Origin: Gemmatimonadota bacterium | GTDB lineage: Bacteria; Latescibacterota; UBA2968; GCA-2709665 | Length of the DNA: 64,000 nucleotides | Direction: 5' to 3' | Assembly: GCA_028877215.1 (NCBI GenBank) | Contig: JAPPFJ010000012.1 | Coordinates: 62,001-126,000 of the forward strand | In this document: piece after piece, positions 26,122-34,612 of the stretch | Layout of the letters: each line of letters opens with the position of its first letter | How positions within the stretch are numbered: the stretch's first letter is position 1 | Made by a program: the position numbers and the translations under genes | The notes under the pieces: generated by a model | Told to the model about the DNA's origin: nothing | The model's input: only the letters and a program-made list of their open reading frames with translations | Databases searched by the model: none

Positions 26122-26679
26122 ATGACGGGTCACGGAATCGCAGCAATCGTCGCAGGAATTGTCATCGGCGTCAGTCATATCGCCGCCGCCCACGAAGGCC
26201 ACGACGGGGAGTCCGGTCCTAGATCCACCGCGTTCACGGCGGTCACCCCGATTCTGAACGTCGCGAGCGTCGAAGCGAGCATCGGGCACTATACCGGCGT
26301 TCTCGGCTTCAGGAAGGACTGGGACTGGCCTGCCGGGGAAGAGGACAAGACCTTTGCCTCCATAACCAATGGAGAGGTGACCATCTTTCTCTGCGAGAAT
26401 GCGCAGGGCGCCCGGCCGGTCTGGATCTACTACAGCGTCGATAGTGTCGACGAACTGCACGAGAAGCTGGCGCGGGCGGGGGCGGACATCAGGCAGAAGC
26501 CCGTCGATCAGCCCTGGGGGGCGCGGGAGATGCTCGTTGCCGACAGAGACGGCCACATTCTGCGCATCGGGGGGCCAAGCAAGGGTGGGCACGGTGAAGG
26601 GGCGAAAGAACACGGCGAGGACAGGAAGAAGCACGACGGGATCGAGGAAGACAGCGACACCGAGGAAGGGCACCATTAG
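26122..26679 (+). CDS. Secreted VOC-fold protein with His/acidic tails
   Basis: 185 residues with AGGAGG upstream of the ATG. Residues 1-23 form a Sec signal (GIAAIVAGIVIGVSHIAAA). The mature N-terminus begins HEGHDGESG. Residues about 37-150 fit a vicinal-oxygen-chelate (glyoxalase/bleomycin-resistance) domain: TPILNVASVEASIGHYTGVLGF, then FASITNGEVTIFL and MLVADRDGHILRIG. The last 35 residues are almost all charged (HGEGAKEHGED, EEDSDTEEGHH). VOC proteins are usually cytoplasmic metal enzymes or drug binders; export and His-rich ends are unusual and suggest metal binding in the periplasm. Exact function unknown. Confidence 0.78.
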   Translation: MTGHGIAAIVAGIVIGVSHIAAAHEGHDGESGPRSTAFTAVTPILNVASVEASIGHYTGVLGFRKDWDWPAGEEDKTFASITNGEVTIFLCENAQGARPVWIYYSVDSVDELHEKLARAGADIRQKPVDQPWGAREMLVADRDGHILRIGGPSKGGHGEGAKEHGEDRKKHDGIEEDSDTEEGHH

Positions 26680-26699
26680 ATGGAGAAACTGCTTGAATG

Positions 26700-26948
26700 C
26701 GGTGAGACGGGAGCCGGTAGACGGTAGAAGAAAAGCGGGTAGACGGTAGAGGTGAGCTGGGAGAAAATGCCCTTGCCGATATGTCCCTCCGGCTTGCCTG
26801 CGGCATGAGAAGAGCCCCTTTTCGGCATGCGATCTCTACCCTCTCCCGTCTTCCGTCTCACCTGGGTGGTGGGGCGTGGTGTGTTCCTCTCCCGTCTAAC
26901 GTCTCCCCTCTCACCAGGTGGTGGGATGGGGTGGGGTCCTCTTCCTTC
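26700..26948. repeat. Intergenic hairpin repeat family R, copy 1
   Basis: Purine-rich left arm (GAGACGGGAGCCGGTAGACG), a core with CCTCCGGCTTGCCTGCGGCA, and pyrimidine-rich right arms (CTCTCCCGTCTTCCGTCTCA, CTCTCCCGTCTAACGTCTCC). It carries the optional insert CACCAGGTGGTGGGATGGGG. It fills the gap before the DHDPS-family gene. Confidence 0.7.
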
Positions 26949-26986
26949 TTCCTTCGTCCTTCTACCTTTCTTGATTGGGGTTCCTC

Positions 26987-27901
26987 ATGGATCGAGACGA
27001 AGTTCGTGCGCATCTGACCGGGATCATTTCGTCGATCGCAACGCCGTTCAAGAAGGACGGCAGCGTGGATTACGACGGGCTGCGGCACCAGATCGATTTC
27101 GTGCTGGAAGGTGGGAGCCGCACCGTACTGCTGACGGTGGGGGACAGCCACTATATCTGTATGTCGGAGGCGGAGATCGCGGAGGTGACCCGGGTCGCGT
27201 GCGAGCATACGGCGGGGCGCGGAATGGTGGTGGCGGCCGACCGGTATCACGACACCCGGCGCTCGATCGCCTTCGCGTCTTTCGCGAAAGATCAGGGTGC
27301 GGACGTGCTGATGGTGCTTCCGCCCAACTGGGGGCCGTCGTGTACGGTGGAGACGATGGTCGAACACTACGGCGCGGTGTCCCGGACAATGCCGGTTATG
27401 ATCGTTACCGGCGCTTTTTCCGCGCAGGGTCCGGAATTCGGACTGGAGGTGATCGACAGAACGCTTGACGGATTCGAAAACGTGGTGGCCATCAAGGACG
27501 ATATGTGCGGGGACTTCGCCCGCCGGCTGTGTCTGGTCGCTCACGAACGGGTGGCGGTGTTCGCCGGCGGGCAGAAGGTGAACCACATGAATATGTGGCC
27601 GTACGGATGCGACGGGTATATGTCGACGTACATTACACTCAAGCCGGAGATCGCCCGCCGATACTGGAGCGCGATCCGGAAAGCGGACGTCGAGGGGGCG
27701 CGAAAGGTCATGCGGAAGTACGACATGCCGTTCTTCGACTATATCGGCAAACTGACCGGCGGGTGGAACGCGGGGCTGCACGGTGCGATGGAGATCTTCG
27801 GCGTGGCGAAGCGATGGCGCCGGAAACCGTACTATTCGTTGAATGATCGGGAAATGGAAGGGTTGAGAGAATTCTTCAGGTCGAAGAAGCTACTAAGGTG
27901 A
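26987..27901 (+). CDS. Dihydrodipicolinate synthase/N-acetylneuraminate lyase family aldolase
   Basis: About 304 residues from the ATG at 26987 (an in-frame TTG at 26975 is less likely). A TIM-barrel class I aldolase: ISSIATPFKKDGSVDYDGL at the N-terminus and the Schiff-base lysine in VVAIKDDM near residue 164. The usual Thr-rich pyruvate-binding loop reads LLTVGDSHY. The strand that normally carries the YN-P motif reads MIVTGAFSA, so the conserved catalytic Tyr is not visible. It is therefore probably not a lysine-biosynthesis DapA, but a sugar-acid lyase or dehydratase of the family. It is followed by two enolase-superfamily genes, consistent with sugar-acid breakdown. Confidence 0.82.
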   Translation: MDRDEVRAHLTGIISSIATPFKKDGSVDYDGLRHQIDFVLEGGSRTVLLTVGDSHYICMSEAEIAEVTRVACEHTAGRGMVVAADRYHDTRRSIAFASFAKDQGADVLMVLPPNWGPSCTVETMVEHYGAVSRTMPVMIVTGAFSAQGPEFGLEVIDRTLDGFENVVAIKDDMCGDFARRLCLVAHERVAVFAGGQKVNHMNMWPYGCDGYMSTYITLKPEIARRYWSAIRKADVEGARKVMRKYDMPFFDYIGKLTGGWNAGLHGAMEIFGVAKRWRRKPYYSLNDREMEGLREFFRSKKLLR

Positions 27902-28247
27902 AGAATTCACGAAGGCCTTTCCAGGGATGCCCGCGCGCCGGATGCTGGCAGACCATGTACTGATGTGGGGTAGGTTGCCGTCGCTCCGGATATTGTTGGA
28001 TCATGTTGTGTCGTGATAGAGGGCAGGTATCTTGTGATTGACATTGAATCCCGTGAATATGTCATCAATCACACTTGTCCAGGCTAACTTGGAACAGGTG
28101 ATCTTGCACAGGTGAGATCCTGCTCCTGGTTTCTAATCCTGCTAATCCTGGTCGGTTTTGATCCTGCACTGGCTTCTAATCCTGTTTATCCAGTCCATCC
28201 ATGTTTAGTTTGGGTTCTTCAATAAAAGAAGCTGGAGGAGTGCTGAT
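27902..28247. repeat. Gap with TAATCCTG-type short-period repeats
   Basis: No gene in these 346 bases. From about 28130 to 28195 the octamer-like unit ATCCTG recurs (TTCTAATCCTGCTAATCCTG, TTGATCCTGC, CTAATCCTGTTTATCCAG). From 28085 to 28115 a looser left part repeats ACAGGTGA. GGAGGAG at 28229 is the RBS of the next gene. Confidence 0.5.
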
Positions 28248-29477
28248 ATGAAAATCGTCGATATCGACATTATCCCGATCAACCCGGGGCTCGCCGCCCG
28301 GTACGCGGACCACAGGGTGCGTCTTCGCGCCATCGACCAGCGGACCATTTTCAAGGTGGTGACCGACAATGGGATCGTGGGCTACGGAGACTACAGGTCG
28401 GCGGCGCCGTCGAAGGAGAGCGTGGCGCATCTGATAGACCGCAGCCCGTTCGATTTCCTGAACCATGAGGCATTGCACCTGGCGCTGGGCGGCGCGCTGT
28501 ACGACGTGATGGGCAAGCACCTGGGCATCCCCGCCTACAAGCTGATGGGACAGAAAGTGCGGGACCGCGTTCCCGTGATGGCGTGGACCCGGCCGGCGTC
28601 GCCGGAAGACCTGAGCAGGGAGATCGTCCGCGCCGTGGACCAGGGCTATATGATGTTCAAGATGCATACATGCCAGCATTTCGACGTGTTCGAACAGAAC
28701 CGGGCGGTGGAGGACGTGGCGCCGGATGGATTCCTGATGCAGTGGGATATGAACCACAATCGGGCGATGGCAACGGTGCTGCCCATCGTGAAGGCCCTGG
28801 AGCGGTCCAGGGTGGTGGGGTTCATCGAGGACCCGCTGCTGTTGACGGCCGTGGACGGGTGGCGGCGGCTCAGGGCGCAGTGCAACGTACCCCTCGTGAT
28901 GCATCTGCCCCCGCTGGGCGGGTTGCAGGAAATGATCATGGGTATGGCGGACGCCTACATTATCGGCGAATATTGCGGTGGGTTCGGAGACGCGCTCTTC
29001 CGCGGGTTCGCGTACGGAAAGGCGAACGTGCAGGCGGTGGTGCAGTTGACCGGGGGCACGCTGACCAAGGCGCTGGCCATGCACCTCGGGGCGGTGCTGC
29101 CGACCGCGGGGCATTCGATCAATCTGGACGACCAGTATGAAGAGGACATTACAACAGAGCGTATCGAGATCGCGGAGGGATGTTCGCCGGTGCCCGAGGC
29201 GCCGGGACTGGGGTTCGAGGTGGACGAGGAGAAGCTCGCGCGCCTGGCGGCGGTTGGACCCACACAGATGCCGAAACACGTGGGTGTTCTCTACCTGCCC
29301 GGCGGCAACAGGATGTATTCGCCGAGCATACCGGACGTGCGCCGGCTCACCGGATTCGAGGAAGGGTCCATCCGCGGGGTGAGTTCGGAGGTGTGGGAGG
29401 ACGACGGATCGGCGGCGTTCGCGCGGGTCTACGAACGAATCCAACGGGAGGGTGCGTTCATGGAGAAAGAGGACTGA
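28248..29477 (+). CDS. Enolase-superfamily (mandelate racemase-like) enzyme
   Basis: 409 residues; GGAGGAG precedes the ATG. N-terminal capping domain (VDIDIIPINPGLA, FKVVTDNGIVGYGD), then a barrel with FKMHTCQ near 136, WDMNHN near 166 (first metal ligand Asp) and IEDPLL near 193 (second ligand). It removes a proton alpha to a carboxylate, with dehydration or epimerisation as outcome. The usual KxK pair reads K-M-H, and the barrel end (QLTGGTLTKALAMHLG) is divergent, so I cannot name the substrate. It is 3 bases from the next enolase-superfamily gene. Confidence 0.82.
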   Translation: MKIVDIDIIPINPGLAARYADHRVRLRAIDQRTIFKVVTDNGIVGYGDYRSAAPSKESVAHLIDRSPFDFLNHEALHLALGGALYDVMGKHLGIPAYKLMGQKVRDRVPVMAWTRPASPEDLSREIVRAVDQGYMMFKMHTCQHFDVFEQNRAVEDVAPDGFLMQWDMNHNRAMATVLPIVKALERSRVVGFIEDPLLLTAVDGWRRLRAQCNVPLVMHLPPLGGLQEMIMGMADAYIIGEYCGGFGDALFRGFAYGKANVQAVVQLTGGTLTKALAMHLGAVLPTAGHSINLDDQYEEDITTERIEIAEGCSPVPEAPGLGFEVDEEKLARLAAVGPTQMPKHVGVLYLPGGNRMYSPSIPDVRRLTGFEEGSIRGVSSEVWEDDGSAAFARVYERIQREGAFMEKED

Positions 29478-29480
29478 GGG

Positions 29481-30644
29481 ATGAAGATCGCCGACATCAG
29501 GGCGCACGTCATGAACGTGCCCGCGGCGGACGGGCGGACACCCAGACGGAACTGGATATTCGTGGAGGTGGAGACGGACGCCGGCATCACCGGGATCGGC
29601 GAGGCGACCACGGAGCACCACGAAATGGCCGTGGCGGCTCAGGTGGAGACGTCCCTGAAACCCAGGCTGCTGGGCATGAATCCAATGGACGTGGAGCACG
29701 TCTGGCAGCTGGGGTACCGGGACTTCTGGTGGAAGCGGGGCGTGGTTCATACGAGCGCGGTGAGCGGAATCGACATGGCGCTGTGGGATGTTGTGGGCAA
29801 GGCAACCGGACAGCCCGTATTCAGGTTGCTGGGCGGAAGGGTCCGCGACAGGGTGCGGTGTTACGCGCGGGCGGACCTGGGTCTGGATTCGCTGGAGGCG
29901 CACGCGGCACAGGCCCTGGACGAGGGGTTCGATGCGTTCAAGCACGGGCACGGACCCGCAGTAACGCCGTTCGATGTGGACGCCCAGGTGGACGTCGCCG
30001 TCCGGGAGATGACCCGGCTGCGCCAGGCGTTGGGGCCGGACGTTGCGCTGATGATCGACTGCGGCGGCGTGTTCTCGCCCCGGGCGGCCCACCGCCTGAT
30101 GCGGGAATTGCTTCCGCTGGACCTTTTTTTCGTGGAAGAGCCGATCGAGCAGAGCACGGTTGAACCGTACGTGAGGTTGAAACGCGACTTTCCCGGAATG
30201 CGGATTGCCGCGGGCGAGCGGTGGATCACGCGGTGGGACTGCCGGGAGTGGTTCGAAAAACAGGCGGTGGACGTGTGCCAGGTGGATATCTGCCACGCCG
30301 GCGGGATCAGCGAACTGATGAAGATCGCCCATTTCGCGGAGGTTTACGGGATCGGGATCGCGCCGCACAATCCCTACGGCCCCGTTGCTCTGGCTGCTGC
30401 CGCGCACGCGGCGGCCGCGATGCAGAATTTCGAGATCCTGGAGCACTGCCGGCTGCGTCCCTGGTTCGACGACGTGCAGACGATGGAAGTGCCGCTCTCG
30501 GGCGGTTGCGTGGACGTGGAGGAACTGGGCCGGCGCCCGGGGCTTGGGGTCGAGTTGGATATGGAATTGGTGAAGTCGCGGCCCTATCAGGCGCTGCCCC
30601 CGCGTCGGTACGAGGGACCGGACGGGTCGATACATTTGTATTGA
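29481..30644 (+). CDS. Galactonate dehydratase-like enolase-superfamily enzyme
   Basis: 387 residues. Active-site map: FKHGHG near 153-158 (general base region), MIDCGG near 192, VEEPIE near 219 and AAGERW near 244 (three metal ligands D, E, E), and APHNPYGP near 295 (catalytic His). This is the pattern of D-galactonate/related acid-sugar dehydratases, which release a 2-keto-3-deoxy acid. Such a product would suit the DHDPS-family aldolase upstream. GAGG lies just before the ATG. A very long antisense frame (28176-30635) is a GC-skew artefact. Confidence 0.85.
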   Translation: MKIADIRAHVMNVPAADGRTPRRNWIFVEVETDAGITGIGEATTEHHEMAVAAQVETSLKPRLLGMNPMDVEHVWQLGYRDFWWKRGVVHTSAVSGIDMALWDVVGKATGQPVFRLLGGRVRDRVRCYARADLGLDSLEAHAAQALDEGFDAFKHGHGPAVTPFDVDAQVDVAVREMTRLRQALGPDVALMIDCGGVFSPRAAHRLMRELLPLDLFFVEEPIEQSTVEPYVRLKRDFPGMRIAAGERWITRWDCREWFEKQAVDVCQVDICHAGGISELMKIAHFAEVYGIGIAPHNPYGPVALAAAAHAAAAMQNFEILEHCRLRPWFDDVQTMEVPLSGGCVDVEELGRRPGLGVELDMELVKSRPYQALPPRRYEGPDGSIHLY

Positions 30645-30806
30645 GGGAAGAGGGGAAAAGAAGAAGCCTGAAGGTGGGGAGACGTGAGCCGGGAGAGGGT
30701 AGAGATCGCATGCCGTGTAAGATTTGCTTTCATGCCGCAGGCAAGATGGAGAAACAAACCGGCAATGGCTTCTTCTCCCGTCTAACCTCTCCCCTCTCCC
30801 CGCTCT
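30645..30806. repeat. Intergenic hairpin repeat family R, copy 2
   Basis: Starts directly after the dehydratase stop. Left arm GGGGAGACGTGAGCCGGGAG, core with ATGCCGCAGGCA, right arm CTTCTCCCGTCTAACCTCTC and CCCCTCTCCCCGCTCTTAG. A divergent copy. Confidence 0.6.
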
Positions 30807-30808
30807 TA

Positions 30809-30835
30809 GGCGACCACAAGGGTCGCCCCTGCAAA
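30809..30835 (-). repeat. Family C repeat, second hairpin only, reversed
   Basis: GGCGACC-ACAAG-GGTCGCC, then CCTGCAAA. Same hairpin as at 35822 in the opposite orientation. It sits between the R element and the ABC exporter gene. Confidence 0.65.
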
Positions 30836-30886
30836 CTCGACGCGTACGCGGTCAGCTATTCGGTGTTTGTATAAGGTGGTACCGTA

Positions 30887-32659
30887 GTGCCTGAAGAGAA
30901 TGGTCCGAAGGGCAAGAATATTCCTCGAGACGATCCGCCGTTGCCCAATATCCGTGAGGTGATGGCGTTTCTGCGACCCTACGCCCGAGGCGCTTGGCAC
31001 TGGTTCGCCCTCGATGCCGTGTTCAGCCTGCTGGCCGTCGCCGCGGGTCTGGCCGCGCCGGCCTTTGCAGCTCTCGCCATCGACGAGGCGGTGGACGGTC
31101 GAATCGGATGGGGATTCCAGGGGCTGGCGGTCGCAATGCTCGCATCGGTATTCATCGACATCGTCGCGGAACCCGTGAGGGCAAGATTCCGCGCCCCCAT
31201 CGAAAGGCGGCTGACGCGCGGAATGGTCGATCACGCGCTGGACCTCGGCCTTCCCGGTCGGCGGCCGTTCGACGACGGGGACCTGCAGAACCGGATCCGC
31301 TCCGAGGCGGCGTACCTGCCGCGCTACCCGGAGACCCTGCTGAGGATCGGCACGGGGTTCTTCACGGGCGCGGGCAGTCTCGCCGCGCTGGCTTACGTAC
31401 ACTGGGCGTTTGTAGCGGTTGCGCTCGCGGGCGTCGGCGCCGTGACCGTACTCATGCGCCGCCTGTGGGGCGCGCTTACGGCCGGACAGACCGGATTCGA
31501 CGAGCTGAACAGCCGGATGGTCAACGCGTACACGGGCGCCCTTGCCGGAAGGCGCACCATACGCGCGGCCGGTACCCTCGAACGGGAAGTCGAACGCATC
31601 ACGACTCCGTTGCCTGCACTGGCCGACAAGACGCGCGAAATCATGGAGAACTTCGGACGCGGCGCCGTGTTGGTGACCAGCGCCAATCACGTCGTTCTGA
31701 CCATCACCGCCGTCGCCGGAGTGCTTCTGTTGGCGTCGGGCAGCCTGTCCGTGGGCGCATTGTTGGCCGCCATACGTTATGCGCAGATGACTTACGCAAG
31801 CGTCGCCGGTATATTCGACAACGGCTGGTTCCAGATCGCCATCTTTCGCGCCCACGCGGCCCGGGTGCTCGCCGTTCTTCAATCTCCGCCCGCTGTGGCC
31901 GAGCCAATATCGGACGCTTCCGACACGGGGTGGCCGGGCGAGGTCCGGATCGAAGGCGTCACCCTCGGCGGGCCGGAAAGGGATATCCTCCGGCGCGTGG
32001 ACCTCCTCATCCCCGCGGGAACGACGGTCGCCCTGGTTGGCAGATCAGGCGTCGGCAAGACCACGCTCGCCGGACTGATCGGCCGGCTTCAAGACCCGGA
32101 TCTGGGCGTCGTCCGAATCGACGGTACACCGGTTACCGAACTGCCGCGTGACGTACTCTCTCGCCGGGTGGGCTACGCATTCGAGCGGCCCGCGCTCGTC
32201 GGCGACACGGTTCGCGACGTCATCGCGATGGGCGCTGCAGTCACGGATGAGGCCGTACGGACGGCCGCGAGGCAGGTCGAAGCGAACGTGTTCATCGAGC
32301 GTCTGCCGAAGGGTTACGATTCACCCCTTGACGAGGCGCCGATGTCCGGCGGCGAACACCAGCGGCTGGGGCTGGCGCGGGCCGCGCTCAGGAATACGCC
32401 CATCCTGATTCTGGACGACGCCCTCAGCAGCCTGGACGTGGCCACCGAGGCTCGTGTCCTGGCGGCATTGCGGAGGCTTGGAAGGTCGCGGACGACCGTC
32501 GTCATTGCCCACCGGGCGAGTACTGCGGCAGCAGCGGACCTCGTGGCCTGGCTCTTTAAAGGGGAGGTACGGAGCGTGGCGCCGCATGCCGAACTATGGC
32601 GCGATCCCGCCTACCGCGACGCGTTCCAGGGCGACCCGGCGGAGGAGAACGCTTCGTGA
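30887..32659 (+). CDS. ABC exporter half-transporter 1 (degenerate catalytic site)
   Basis: 590 residues, GTG start. N-terminal type IV (exporter) membrane domain with six helices, then an ATPase. Walker A GRSGVGKTT near 384, signature MSGGEHQRLGLARA near 485, Walker B ILILDDALSSLD near 506. The residue after the Walker B Asp is Asp instead of the catalytic Glu. The next gene overlaps by four bases and encodes the partner half. Heterodimeric exporters move lipids, peptides or drugs outward; the cargo is unknown. Confidence 0.88.
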   Translation: MPEENGPKGKNIPRDDPPLPNIREVMAFLRPYARGAWHWFALDAVFSLLAVAAGLAAPAFAALAIDEAVDGRIGWGFQGLAVAMLASVFIDIVAEPVRARFRAPIERRLTRGMVDHALDLGLPGRRPFDDGDLQNRIRSEAAYLPRYPETLLRIGTGFFTGAGSLAALAYVHWAFVAVALAGVGAVTVLMRRLWGALTAGQTGFDELNSRMVNAYTGALAGRRTIRAAGTLEREVERITTPLPALADKTREIMENFGRGAVLVTSANHVVLTITAVAGVLLLASGSLSVGALLAAIRYAQMTYASVAGIFDNGWFQIAIFRAHAARVLAVLQSPPAVAEPISDASDTGWPGEVRIEGVTLGGPERDILRRVDLLIPAGTTVALVGRSGVGKTTLAGLIGRLQDPDLGVVRIDGTPVTELPRDVLSRRVGYAFERPALVGDTVRDVIAMGAAVTDEAVRTAARQVEANVFIERLPKGYDSPLDEAPMSGGEHQRLGLARAALRNTPILILDDALSSLDVATEARVLAALRRLGRSRTTVVIAHRASTAAAADLVAWLFKGEVRSVAPHAELWRDPAYRDAFQGDPAEENAS

Positions 32660-34353
32660 CGCCCATCCGATCGCTATACTGCTACGTGTCGAGGCACCGC
32701 GGATGCCTGTTTCGTATCGGCGTGTGCAGCGTGGGCGTGACACTCGCGCCGGCGCTCTCCGGACGCCTCATCGCCAGTGCCATCGATACGGCGCGCGAGG
32801 GCGACCTTTCAGCGTCCCTGGCGTGGATCGGCGGGCTTCTCGTCGCGGGCGCGGTCGGCGTCTGGTCGCTGTTGCGTCTCTCGCACTGGACGGCGATACT
32901 CACTTCGAGGGTGCAGGCGGACCTGACCCGCGACACCGTTCTGCACACACTGGGAGATGCGGTGCATTCGGACCGGGTACTGCGTTCCGGCGCCGAGCTC
33001 ACACGGCACGTTCCGGCGCTCGTAGAGGTGCTGGCGCACTTTCTGCGTCTGGGCCCGAGCGGCCTTTTCGCCATCGGATCCGCGGCCGGACTCGCGACGT
33101 TGTCGTGGACGCTTCTGATCCTGGCTTTGCCCTGGCTCGTCGTGGCTGCGTTTCTGCAGATTGTGGTTGTCCGCGCCAAAGTTCGCAACGAAACGGCGTC
33201 CATGCTCGCCGATGAGGATACCCACGGCGAAACGACGCGCGCGCTCCAGTCGGTACGGGACCTGGTGGCGGCAGGCGCAAAGGGTTTCGCCATGGACCGC
33301 GTGGAGGATCGGATCAACCGGTCCGTCGGGGCGACACTCAGGCAATACGAGCATCAGGCTGTCGGATTCGGAGTTGTGAACGCCGTCGCCACCACGTTTC
33401 CCGCCCTGACGGCGCTGGGCTTCGTTCCGTACCTGGTTCGTAACGATCTGCTCAGCGCGGGCGAGGTGGTCGGTTCGTTTACGTACCTGCTCGCGGGTTT
33501 GACGGCGGCGACGTCATTTGTGACGTACGGTCTGTCCAAACTGGTCACGTTGCGCGTCCACCATGAGCGCCTGATGGAAACCGGCGAAAAGGCGGAAGAC
33601 CGGGTCGGCGACGTCCCGTCTGCGTCGCCACCGACGGATAAACCGACTGATCTGGCAGTACGCGACTTGACGTTCGCATACGGCGCGGGGGAGCCGATCG
33701 TCGAGAGATTTTCACTGGATCTCCGCGCGGGAGACCATCTGGCCATCGTCGGGCCCAGCGGGATCGGCAAGTCCACGCTGGCCGCCCTGCTGGCCGGAGT
33801 GCTGCGTCCGGACAGCGGCGCGATCACGGTCGGCGGGAAGCCCTGCTTTCTGCGTCCGGATCGTCCACGACTGATTACGATGGTGCCCCAGGAGGCGTAC
33901 GTCTTCGCAGGATCGCTGCGCGAGAACCTGGTGTACCTGCGGCCCTCCGCAACCGAAGAGGAGATCGCCGCGTCCGCCCGGGCCGTGGGGCTCGATCGTG
34001 TATTGAACCGGCTGGGCGGGCTGGACGCGGAAGTCAACCTCACGAAATCCGGCCTGTCCGAGGGGGAACGTCAGCTGGTGACCCTGGCGCGGTCGCACCT
34101 GGCGTCGTCGCCGATCGTCGTGCTGGACGAGGCCACCTGCCACCTGGATCCCGCCGCGGAGGAGCGCGCGGAGCGGGCGTTCATGGCCCCTGGCCGCACC
34201 CTGATCGTTGTCGCGCACCGCATGGCGGCCGCCCGGCGCGCGCGGAGGGTGCTGGTGATGGACGGCGGGGGCATCGACGTGGGTAGCCACGAAGAGCTGC
34301 TGGACCGGCACGCGCTGTACGCCGATTTCCATGGACTGTGGCAGCAGGCGTAA
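32656..34353 (+). CDS. ABC exporter half-transporter 2 (canonical Walker B)
   Basis: About 565 residues. The frame opens at 32596, but GGAGGAG at 32641-32647 and the GTGA overlap with the previous stop place the start at GTG 32656, so the two halves are translationally coupled. Walker A GPSGIGKST near 367, signature LSEGERQLVTLAR near 467, Walker B IVVLDEATCHLD near 487 with the catalytic Glu present. The third signature residue is Glu instead of Gly. With the Asp in half 1 this makes one composite ATP site degenerate and one canonical, as in known heterodimeric exporters. Confidence 0.88.
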   Translation: MTPIRSLYCYVSRHRGCLFRIGVCSVGVTLAPALSGRLIASAIDTAREGDLSASLAWIGGLLVAGAVGVWSLLRLSHWTAILTSRVQADLTRDTVLHTLGDAVHSDRVLRSGAELTRHVPALVEVLAHFLRLGPSGLFAIGSAAGLATLSWTLLILALPWLVVAAFLQIVVVRAKVRNETASMLADEDTHGETTRALQSVRDLVAAGAKGFAMDRVEDRINRSVGATLRQYEHQAVGFGVVNAVATTFPALTALGFVPYLVRNDLLSAGEVVGSFTYLLAGLTAATSFVTYGLSKLVTLRVHHERLMETGEKAEDRVGDVPSASPPTDKPTDLAVRDLTFAYGAGEPIVERFSLDLRAGDHLAIVGPSGIGKSTLAALLAGVLRPDSGAITVGGKPCFLRPDRPRLITMVPQEAYVFAGSLRENLVYLRPSATEEEIAASARAVGLDRVLNRLGGLDAEVNLTKSGLSEGERQLVTLARSHLASSPIVVLDEATCHLDPAAEERAERAFMAPGRTLIVVAHRMAAARRARRVLVMDGGGIDVGSHEELLDRHALYADFHGLWQQA

Positions 34354-34466
34354 GAAAAGGCGAGAATACGAGAAGACGACAAACGAAGAGACGAGAATAC
34401 GAGGAAATCGGAAGACGAATGATGTATTCCCGCTCTTTCGTAGTTTCGTAAATTCGTAGTTTCGTA
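34354..34466. repeat. Family B short-period arm repeat, copy 1
   Basis: Left arm of CGAGAATACGAG-type units, conserved core at 34409-34434 (GGAAGACGAATGATG...), right arm TTCGTAGTTTCGTAAATTCG. Left and right arms are roughly complementary. Confidence 0.7.
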
Positions 34467-34470
34467 ATGT

Positions 34471-34597
34471 GAGAACGAGAATACGAGAATACGAGAATAC
34501 GAGAATACGAAGGGCGAAGAGACGAAAAGACGAGAAAATCGGAAGACGAATGATGTATTCCCGCTTTTTCGTAGTTTCGTTCCTTCGTAGTTTCGTA
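34471..34597. repeat. Family B short-period arm repeat, copy 2
   Basis: Left arm with four GAGAATAC units in a row (34473-34508), the same core at 34540-34565, and right arm TTCGTAGTTTCGTTCCTTCG. It ends just before the RBS CAGGAGGGTGA of the TPR gene, and the longer TPR frame reads through it. Confidence 0.7.
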
Positions 34598-34612
34598 AAA
34601 CAGGAGGGTGAA

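Noticed and set aside
28176..30635. 819-codon open frame on the minus strand
   Set aside because: It lies exactly opposite two well-supported enolase-superfamily genes, is Arg/His/Pro-rich with no motif, and is expected from strong third-position GC bias.
34469..34612. N-terminal extension of the TPR protein
   Set aside because: It is translated from the family B repeat; the TTG at 34613 has a strong RBS and begins a signal peptide.
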